NCBI GenBank assembly: GCA_047528275.1
Contig: CP180023.1
Coordinates: forward strand, 620,001 to 684,000
DNA: 64,000 nt
DNA from: G039954875 sp047528275
GTDB taxonomy: Bacteria; Bacteroidota; Bacteroidia; Flavobacteriales; Blattabacteriaceae
Direction of reading: 5' to 3'
The notes below the pieces were generated by a model that saw only the letters and a list, made by a program, of their open reading frames with translations, was not told where the DNA came from and searched no databases. How positions within the stretch are numbered: position 1 is the stretch's first letter; each line of letters opens with the position of its first letter. This document shows positions 57,131 to 64,000 of this stretch, piece by piece. The translations under genes and the position numbers were made by a program.

Positions 57131-60100
57131 ATGAGTTTTTTAAATAAAATATTACAAAGTTTTCTAGGGAACAAAAATGAAAGAGATCTCAAAGAAGTTA
57201 GGAAATATCTGGATGATATCAAAAAAGTAATACCTGACATTTCTTTTTTGTCCAATGATGAGTTGCGGAGTAAGACTCCTGGATTTAAAACCCATATCAA
57301 AAAAGCCACCCAAAAATGGGTCAACGAGATAGGAGAGCTTGAGGCACAGGCCAAGCAAGATCATGACATCGATTCCAAAGAAAAATCCTATGTTGAGATC
57401 GATAAACTCCAAAAACAAATTTATGAAGCTGAAGAAAAAGTGCTTTTCGAACTCCTACCCGGAGCTTTTTCTGTAGTGAAAGAAACAGCCCGGCGTTTTC
57501 TAGAATATCAAGAGATCGATGTCCAAGCTACAGACTTCGACCGTATGTTGGCTACACAAAAATCTTACGTCAGTCTAAATAACGAAGACAAAGCTATTTG
57601 GAAAAACAGTTGGGATGCTGCTGGTAAACCCATTACTTGGGACATGGTACATTGTGATGTACAACTGATTGGTGGAGTTGTGCTCCATCAAGGTAAAATC
57701 GCAGAGATGGCTACCGGTGAGGGGAAAACCCTCGTAGCCACCTTACCGATCTACCTCAATGCACTCACTGGGAGAGGTGTACACGTAATCACGGTTAACG
57801 ATTATCTAGCTAAAAGAGATACTGCTTGGATGGCTCCGATTATGGAATTCCATGGTTTGAAAGTAGACTGTATCGACAATTATCTACCTAATACCCCCAT
57901 GCGCCGTCAAGCCTATGAAGCCGATATTACCTACGGAACGAACAATGAATTCGGGTTTGATTATCTGCGTGATAATATGACACACTCTTCTGAAGAACTC
58001 GTACAACGTGAACTCAACTATGCTATAGTTGATGAAGTAGATTCGGTATTGATTGATGATGCCCGTACCCCCTTGATCATTTCAGGTCCAGTACCTCAAG
58101 GTGACCGCCATGAGTTCGATATATTGAAACCCAAGATAGAACTCATTGTACATCAACAACGTAATCAGCTCAGTAAGACCCTCAACGAAGCCCGTGATCT
58201 TATCAAGTCTGGTGATAAAAAGAATGGCGGTTTTAAGCTCCTACAAGTCTATCGTGGTCTACCCAAATATAAGCCACTGATCAAATTCTTGAGCGAGGAA
58301 AGTATTCGTGTCATCTTGCAAAAGACCGAGGCTGAGTACCTACAAGACAACCAACGAGAAATGCCTAAGGTCGATGGAGATCTCTACTTCGTCATAGATG
58401 AAAAAAATAACACTATAGAACTTGCAGACAAGGGTATCGCATTTCTCTCCGAAGATGTTAATGATTCAGATTTCTTCATCCTGCCAGACATCGCTATAGA
58501 GATCACTGAATTGGAAAATAAAAATTTACCTAAAGAAGAAGAATCCACGCAAAAAGAAGAATTGCTTCGAAAATTTTCCATAAAATCCGAACGCCTTCAC
58601 ACTCTCAATCAACTACTCAAGGCCTACGCACTTTTTGAAAAAGACGTCGATTACGTAGTCTTGGACAAACAAGTCAAGATCGTTGACGAACAAACTGGTC
58701 GCATCATGGAAGGTTGCCGCTATTCCGATGGATTGCACCAAGCTCTCGAGGCTAAAGAAAACGTCAAAATAGAAGCTGCTACCCAGACCTTTGCCACCAT
58801 CACTCTGCAAAACTATTTTAGGATGTACAATAAATTGGCAGGGATGACAGGTACAGCAGAAACCGAAGCTAGCGAATTTTGGCAAATCTATAAGCTCGAT
58901 GTAGTTGTCATACCCACCAACAAACCGATACAGCGCAAAGACTGGCAAGATCTCGTATTCAAGACCATGCACGAAAAGTACAACGCCATCATTGAAGAGA
59001 TTATACACCTGTCACAAGAAGAAAAACGCCCCGTACTCGTTGGGACTACCTCTGTGGAAGTTTCAGAGGTGCTCAGCCGTATGTTGAAGCTCAGAAAAAT
59101 CTCCCATAACGTTCTGAATGCTAAGTTGCATAAAAAAGAAGCAGATATCGTTGCCGAAGCCGGGATTTCTGGTATAGTTACCATTGCCACCAATATGGCA
59201 GGGCGAGGTACAGACATCAAGCTCTCTCCACAAGTACGCCAAGCAGGTGGTCTAGCAATTATCGGTACCGAAAGACACGATTCAAGACGGGTAGACAGGC
59301 AATTGAGAGGACGTTCAGGTCGTCAAGGTGATCCCGGAACTTCTCAATTTTACGTCTCCTTAGAAGACGGTTTGATGCGTCTATTTGTCGGCTCAGACCG
59401 CTTGGCTAGATTGATGGACCGTTTTGGACACAAAGAAGGCAATGTCATACAACACCCATTGGTGACCCGCTCGATAGAGCGAGCTCAAAAAAAGGTTGAG
59501 GAGAACAATTTTGGCATGCGAAAGCGCCTGCTTGAGTATGACGATGTCATGAACAAACAACGCGAAGTTATCTATAAAAGACGTAAGCATGCTTTGCTTG
59601 GAGAACGACTTCATATTGACATCGCTACCATGATCTATAATACCTTACAAACCATCGTTTGGAAAAATAAAGCCATCGATGATTTTAAGAATTTTGAATA
59701 CGAACTGATCAAACACTTCACTATTGAGTCACCTGTCGCGAAGGAGCAATTTTCTTTAATGAAACAGGAAAACCTCATAGATCAACTCTACCATACAACT
59801 ATAGTAAACTATGAGACTAAACAAGAACATACTGCAATCAAAGCCTTCCAGATTATAACCAATATTATAAAAAATCAATCGGATCAGTTTGAAAAAATTC
59901 AAATCCCATTTACAGATGGGATAAGAGGTATATCTATTGTATCAGATCTCCAGAAGTCTCATGTAAGTCAAGGCCAATCGTTGATCCAAGATCTAGAAAA
60001 AGCCACGATATTGGGCGTCATCGATGAGCGTTGGAAAGAACACCTTCGAGAGATGGACGATCTGCGTCGCTCAGTACAAAATGCAGTTTATGAACAAAAA

Positions 60101-60475
60101 AATCCCCTTTTGGTGTATAAAGAAGAAGCCTTCAATATCTTTCAGAGAGTGATGGATCAGATTAACAGAGAGACCATTTCATTCTTGTTTAGAGCTGTTT
60201 TACCTGAATCTGAATCCCCACACATCTATCAACCTCAAGAGAGGAGAAGAGAAAAAATCCAATTTAGTAGAGGTGCTGATCTTGATCAAGGTTCCTCATC
60301 AGATTATGAATCGACCGAATCCGAAGCAATGAGTCCGCGTCAAATCGGTAGAAAGATTAGTAGAAACGACCGTGTCAGTATACGTCATGTGGTTACAGGA
60401 GAGATCAGAGAGTTGAAATTTAAACAAGCAGAAACCTTTCTCAAAAAAGGTGAATGGGTCATCCAAGGAGATTGA
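57131..60475 (+). CDS. secA: Preprotein translocase ATPase SecA
   Basis: Motor that pushes secretory proteins through SecYEG. The 1,114-residue protein shows the Walker A MATGEGKTLVATL near residue 193, ITVNDYLAKRDTAWM, and GTNNEFGFDYLRDNM. DEVDSVLIDDARTPLIISG (Walker B) lies near 301. The long insertions within the first nucleotide-binding fold (about residues 330-500) are typical of Bacteroidota SecA. TGTAETEASEFWQIYKLDVVVIPTN, ATNMAGRGTDIKLSPQ near 687 and DRQLRGRSGRQGDPGTSQFYVS near 720 complete the motor. The helical wing/scaffold end reads ERWKEHLREMDDLRRSVQ. The C-terminus lacks the zinc-binding CxCxSGxxxxxC(H/C) tail and ends in a basic linker (FKQAETFLKKGEWVIQGD). A rho-independent terminator follows at 60499. 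Confidence 0.97.
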   Translation: MSFLNKILQSFLGNKNERDLKEVRKYLDDIKKVIPDISFLSNDELRSKTPGFKTHIKKATQKWVNEIGELEAQAKQDHDIDSKEKSYVEIDKLQKQIYEAEEKVLFELLPGAFSVVKETARRFLEYQEIDVQATDFDRMLATQKSYVSLNNEDKAIWKNSWDAAGKPITWDMVHCDVQLIGGVVLHQGKIAEMATGEGKTLVATLPIYLNALTGRGVHVITVNDYLAKRDTAWMAPIMEFHGLKVDCIDNYLPNTPMRRQAYEADITYGTNNEFGFDYLRDNMTHSSEELVQRELNYAIVDEVDSVLIDDARTPLIISGPVPQGDRHEFDILKPKIELIVHQQRNQLSKTLNEARDLIKSGDKKNGGFKLLQVYRGLPKYKPLIKFLSEESIRVILQKTEAEYLQDNQREMPKVDGDLYFVIDEKNNTIELADKGIAFLSEDVNDSDFFILPDIAIEITELENKNLPKEEESTQKEELLRKFSIKSERLHTLNQLLKAYALFEKDVDYVVLDKQVKIVDEQTGRIMEGCRYSDGLHQALEAKENVKIEAATQTFATITLQNYFRMYNKLAGMTGTAETEASEFWQIYKLDVVVIPTNKPIQRKDWQDLVFKTMHEKYNAIIEEIIHLSQEEKRPVLVGTTSVEVSEVLSRMLKLRKISHNVLNAKLHKKEADIVAEAGISGIVTIATNMAGRGTDIKLSPQVRQAGGLAIIGTERHDSRRVDRQLRGRSGRQGDPGTSQFYVSLEDGLMRLFVGSDRLARLMDRFGHKEGNVIQHPLVTRSIERAQKKVEENNFGMRKRLLEYDDVMNKQREVIYKRRKHALLGERLHIDIATMIYNTLQTIVWKNKAIDDFKNFEYELIKHFTIESPVAKEQFSLMKQENLIDQLYHTTIVNYETKQEHTAIKAFQIITNIIKNQSDQFEKIQIPFTDGIRGISIVSDLQKSHVSQGQSLIQDLEKATILGVIDERWKEHLREMDDLRRSVQNAVYEQKNPLLVYKEEAFNIFQRVMDQINRETISFLFRAVLPESESPHIYQPQERRREKIQFSRGADLDQGSSSDYESTESEAMSPRQIGRKISRNDRVSIRHVVTGEIRELKFKQAETFLKKGEWVIQGD

Positions 60476-60498
60476 ATATATATTAAATAAGAAAATTG

Positions 60499-60537
60499 AA
60501 CCGATGGTCTCTAGTTGAGATCAACGGTTTTTTTTTT
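60499..60537 (+). terminator. Rho-independent terminator of secA
   Basis: AACCGATGGTCTC pairs with GAGATCAACGGTT across a five-base loop (TAGTT), giving a 13-bp stem with one mismatch and one G-T pair, followed at once by a run of T to 60537. It lies 24 nt after the secA stop. Confidence 0.85.
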
Positions 60538-61620
60538 ATAAAATGCAGTTTCTTTCGTCTCTACCGATGGAGACGAAATAATCGATTCCTTTTCGGACCA
60601 GCCATGATTGAGTTAGTTCGAGTAGTAGACTCAAGAAGTAATCAGTATGCACTAGAGGTTATTTCTAAAAATATTGAAATAACACCTTCGATGAACGAAT
60701 AGAATTTGGTAAAGTCTTTATAGAATTTTTGAAAAAATTATGTTGAGACTTAAATAAAAATGTGTTCAAATCCTCTTCCTTCCTGAAGGATAAATGATAA
60801 GAAAACCTATAAAAATCACAAAATCCATAAGGACTTATAAAGATATGGTCAAAAGAGCCATTTTATACGACTTATTCAAATACAGCTAATGAGGATCCGA
60901 CACCATCATCATCAGAAAAGGGATGTTGCGGATAAAATCTTTTTCAGAGCGCATATTCCCTTGCATTACAGCTTAAAAACGTTTTATATAAGTTCCATCC
61001 TTGTTATGTAAGGATGCCAAAAGAGATGAAGGAGATATTATCACACAAAAGATGAACCGATACCTATGACTTGAAACAACTCGATCGAGAAGAAAAGTAC
61101 CACTATCACTTCATAGGAAAGCTATTTCTAGTAAAATTTAGCAACAGGATTTTTTGATCCTATATAACCTGGTTGATATAACAGGAGGGTAAGTATGAGA
61201 AGCCGATAAAATATTGGGTTAGTTTACCCAAGAGGCCTAATGTAGATTTCCTATTCCCGAACTTCTCGATGTGTATCCAAAAGGCACACGACTTAGCTAA
61301 GATGAATACACTAGAAATGAAAACATTAAAAGATATCTTCTTCAAACACATCATCCGAAACCTTCCCCCCGAGGAAAAAGAAAAACTCTCAAGGATCATC
61401 TACTTTAATAAAAACTTAACTAATATAAGATACTGCAATGATTGAATTGTTCTCGAGTTCAAAACTCGTGAAGACCTTCAAAGTTTTCATTAAAAGGGAT
61501 TTGAATTCACTGTAGAGATCATAAATTCCTATAATACAAGAACGCAAGATACCCCGCAGTTAGGGTAATTTCTTTTAGCACCATTTTCCACCTCAGAAAA
61601 AGCCTCTTTGAGTAGGATCA
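60538..61620 (+). pseudogene. Unidentified gene, degraded
   Basis: From about 60.86 kb one frame gives long protein-like stretches: NEDPTPSSSEKGCCG near 60.89 kb, SAYSLALQLKNVLYKFHPCY and VRMPKEMKEILSHKR to 61.05 kb, DLKQLDREEKYHYHFIGKLF and LVKFSNRIF near 61.1 kb. It continues EKPIKYWVSLPKRPNVDFLFPN and FSMCIQKAHDLAKMNTLEMK near 61.2-61.32 kb, and KDIFFKHIIRNLPPEEKEKL near 61.34 kb. Stops (TGA, TAG, TAA) interrupt it about every 60-100 bases. After 61.44 kb, IVLEFKTREDLQSFH and FEFTVEIINSYNTRTQD follow in the same frame. I do not recognise the family. The part 60538-60780 has one short open stretch (60496-60702) with no recognisable content. Confidence 0.4.
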
Positions 61621-61659
61621 CCAAATTTACCTCCGCTGGACTACTTACCTCAGTAGAAG

Positions 61660-63170
61660 ATTGCACAAATAAAATATATTAAAAATAGTAATAAATCATA
61701 GAAGATTTAAAATCTATCCAAACTAAAATAGAAAATCTAAATCAAGCTATTGTGTACTGTAAAAATCCTCAAAGAAGAAATGATTTTCGTTCCCTGACAA
61801 ATATGATTACCATAGCTTGGAATCAAGGTAGCCTTATCAAGTGACGAATTTTTGAAAGCATTATGTCAATTAATTGATGGTCAGACTAATTTAGTAGATT
61901 ATGATCTATTAGAATTCATCTACTCATATTAGGTATCTAATTGAGAAAAGGTTATGAGGTACATTTTACTTAATATCAAAGTATCTTTCAATATCAACAA
62001 TCTAGTTTCAACACGTTCATTTCTCTTTTCTATAACCAGTTATGGTAAATCAAACTTGATAAAATTTTTGCTTTCAGAATTGTATCATGAGGGGATTCCT
62101 AAAACGGATCGAGGCGAAAACGTAAGCGTATTGATCTTTGACATCGACGGAGAATACTTTTGGACCGATTTCAAAGATAGTCCTGGTCTATGTTATGTCA
62201 GACAATTTCAAGAACATATCATTTTCTTCAAACTGAGACAACAGAAAAGTAAATATTATAACACTTGGAATGCCGGTGATATCCGTATCGATATGCGCCA
62301 ATTATTAGCCCGTTATGTTATTGGGATTTGTATATCAGAAGATATAAAAAATAAATAAAATATCATCAAACTAAATCAATCAGTCATGCAAAATAGTGCG
62401 ATTTGCTCTATCTGATCGCCAAAGACAAACTCAATATAGACGATGGAGAGATAGAATAGATTCTCGGTTATCAAAAACTAGAAGATGAAAAGGTAGAAAT
62501 CTTCTCTACTAATAGCAACATGTATAACGTCGTTCAACAATTTCACGATCCCAACAGACAACTCTTGAGCGAAACAATAAATGCATTGAAAAACAGACGT
62601 TCTCTAGTAATGCATATCAGTATGCTCAGTTCCTTTGCTGGATATAAACTAGTCGGTTTATTAATGCGAATGATTTTTAACTACAATTAAGAAAATTTCA
62701 TAAAAAAAACTATCTATCCATGTCATTACTGTCATCGAATAAGGGCAAAGCGCCTTAGGAAAAAAAAACAAAAATCTGTCCATTCGACGAATGCGTCAAG
62801 GAGGGGATAAAATACGATTTAAGTACCATTCTAGTACCCTAACAATCTAGATCAATAACACCAGAACTTATTAGTCAATCAGATAATTGTTTTTTTTTCA
62901 TCTGTTTTCATTTGAAGGCACAAGTACGCTCAGTAAATACAATTCATACTATTCTAAACCCGTCCCAGAGAATTGCTATATGTGGAGCGCCCTTAAGCAA
63001 CCATTTATCTAACCCGGTTAGGATCTGTAGTTTTGAAGTACTCTATTCCAGTAATGTAAACAAAGACGAACATGCAGAATCCTTTTACAAATCAATTGCA
63101 ATTCAAATCAGAAAAAAAATCTCAAAAACGAAACGAAGTTTTGTCCCAAACGCTTCAAATTGTGTTTAAA
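61660..63170 (+). pseudogene. HerA/DUF87-family ATPase, degraded
   Basis: IEDLKSIQTKIENLNQAIVYCKNPQRRND near 61.7 kb, then 61954-62358 open: FSITSYGKSNLIKFLLSEL (Walker A region; family 'ILGTTGSGKSNLVKVLLEEL', Gly/Lys pattern eroded), VLIFDIDGEYFWTDFKDSP ('VLIFDPHGEYF') and YYNTWNAGDIRIDMRQLLARYVIGI. Further pieces are QFHDPNRQLLSETINALK near 62.54 kb and PCHYCHRIRAKRLR near 62.72 kb, where the family has 'VIPVIAVIEEAQSVLG'. TPELISQSDNCFFFHLFSFEGTST near 62.86 kb stands for 'ISHELLSQGDNWFVFHLLSSGD'. Members act as DNA translocases in end processing or phage-defence-like systems. Here it is a single dead gene; no partner nuclease (NurA) is found beside it. Confidence 0.78.
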
Positions 63171-64000
63171 AATAGTACGGTTTTTAATGTTGATAGATTT
63201 TCAAACAGTCTAATAGTGATCTACAGTGGGGAACTTTTACAAGGTTCTCGAACAGATAAAATAAATGGATGTATTTAAAGATGAATTCAGAAAAGAATAT
63301 CACTAAAATCAGTCGTCCTCGAAATGCTTCTGAGTTGTGAAGTAAGCATTCAAAAAAGAAAACTCCCGGAAATAAGGATTGTCTACTATTATTCTGCTCC
63401 GAAAAAAAATTGGAAGCATGTTTTATGTAATTTAATAAATATATAAGATTAATTAATATTTATTATTATTTATATATGAATATTTTTATATATTTAATAT
63501 TAATAAATGATAACTATTACATGTCATACTTCGTGTCTATTAATTTTTTTCTTTTGTTATGGGCGAGTATGATAACCTATAGGCGAGTGTATATCGGGTT
63601 GAATTATTCATTGAATATCCTATCATGGGTTTTATTCTGTTATTTTTTTTTTCATTTAAAAGTTGTATACTGAATTTTTCTTCATTTTTGATCTTGTATC
63701 ATACGATACTTTTTTTTTAAACACTTCATGTAGTGATAGTATCTATATTTGGGTATCATTTATATTGAATCATTCCATCATGTCCAAGAAAGTAAATTCA
63801 GAACAACTCTCTATATTCTTGAGGTAGTTGCCAGATGGGGGGAGGTTGATAAGGTTCATTATCGGTCACAAACTTTAAATTAGATAACAATTGATCAGAG
63901 AAGATAAAAAGTGATGCCATCGGAAGAGAAATGATACAATGGCTGAGGAAAATTTTAGAGACAATTTATTATAAAAATCTAGTAGTTTTAGAGCGGTTTA
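63171..64000. other. AT-rich window end with one hydrophobic open stretch
   Basis: Bases 63476-63673 (plus) encode 65 residues, strongly hydrophobic (MSYFVSINFFLLLWASMITY and LNYSLNILSWVLFCYFFFHL), so two or three membrane segments. AT-rich DNA readily gives such a reading, but YRRVYIGLNYSLNILSW looks protein-like. It may be the start of a membrane protein that is broken after 63.67 kb. 63.77-64.0 kb shows short protein-like pieces without a motif. Nothing else is recognised. Confidence 0.25.

Noticed and set aside
58613..59220. Open frames of 110-131 codons opposite secA
   Set aside because: Antisense shadows of conserved SecA motifs.
61954..63170. HerA-like ATPase as part of an active defence system
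   Set aside because: The ATPase is broken by several stops and frameshifts and no partner nuclease or reverse-transcriptase-like gene is next to it.
5700..63200. Reassigned stop codon (alternative genetic code) to explain interrupted genes
   Set aside because: TAA, TAG and TGA all interrupt fossils, frameshifts are common, catalytic residues are lost, and intact genes never use internal stops; prfA for UAA/UAG is present.
5700..63200. Low-quality sequence as the cause of stops and frameshifts
   Set aside because: Genes of 1.7-3.3 kb (ftsK, addA, uvrC, ggt, secA) are flawless between fossils, and fossils also carry substitutions in key residues.

Overview
The window looks like a chromosome segment of a Bacteroidota bacterium, probably of the Cytophagales side, that is partway through genome reduction, as in a host-restricted symbiont or parasite. 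The evidence is a low G+C content, TAnnTTTG promoter boxes in front of the retained genes, a TamL-type lipoprotein Omp85, the ftsK-lolA-lptG-ribB order, a SecA of more than 1,100 residues with a small DUF2795 gene upstream, and an AccD whose zinc-ribbon cysteines are all replaced. The species and the host cannot be read from the sequence.

About 36% of the window is intact coding sequence: 16 genes, nearly all core functions. Most of the rest is decayed genes. These can still be recognised because family motifs run on across in-frame stops and frameshifts. I named 24 of them from their residual protein sequence. All three stop codons interrupt them, while intact genes up to 3.3 kb are free of damage, so neither a changed genetic code nor poor sequencing explains the pattern.

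Layout. 0.1-0.5 kb: fossil YtxH-like gene. 0.5-5.6 kb: intact ftsK-lolA-lptG-ribB operon (minus). 5.8-8.2 kb: fossil type II asparaginase and porin. 8.2-12.8 kb: intact fba-accD and tamL (minus). 12.9-24.7 kb: fossils of a TrmH-family methylase, a complete rhamnose pathway (isomerase, kinase, aldolase/dehydrogenase fusion), an ATP-grasp enzyme, AEC and DMT transporters, an alpha-hydroxy-acid oxidase and an NCS1 permease. 25.0-29.9 kb: intact addA-like helicase/nuclease and uvrC (plus). 30-31 kb: fossil FAD amino-acid oxidase. 31.3-36.6 kb: intact prfA, pdxH, hup and fmt, with fossils of a START-like protein, a class IV aminotransferase and YqgE between them. 36.6-49.8 kb: fossils of recQ, two long unidentified genes, a terpene cyclase, a polyprenyl diphosphate synthase, a flavin monooxygenase, and lysine catabolism (glutaryl-CoA dehydrogenase, ALDH7, lysine 6-transaminase). 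49.8-51.5 kb: intact ggt. 51.9-56.8 kb: fossils of cstA, rlmD, DUF6452 and DUF6048. 56.8-60.5 kb: intact DUF2795 gene and secA with a terminator. 60.5-64 kb: one unidentified fossil and a HerA-like ATPase fossil.

Together, the survivors serve envelope biogenesis (LolA, LptG, TamL, SecA), chromosome segregation and repair (FtsK, UvrC, AddA, HU), translation (PrfA, Fmt), central metabolism (Fba, AccD) and cofactors (RibB, PdxH), plus periplasmic gamma-glutamyl transfer. The lost genes are free-living catabolism, nutrient uptake, secondary metabolism, RNA modification and recombination. I see no insertion sequence, transposase, phage, CRISPR array, rRNA or tRNA. I found no new biological system. 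The best leads for unknown biology are the unidentified fossils at 38.2-41.8 kb and 60.8-61.6 kb.
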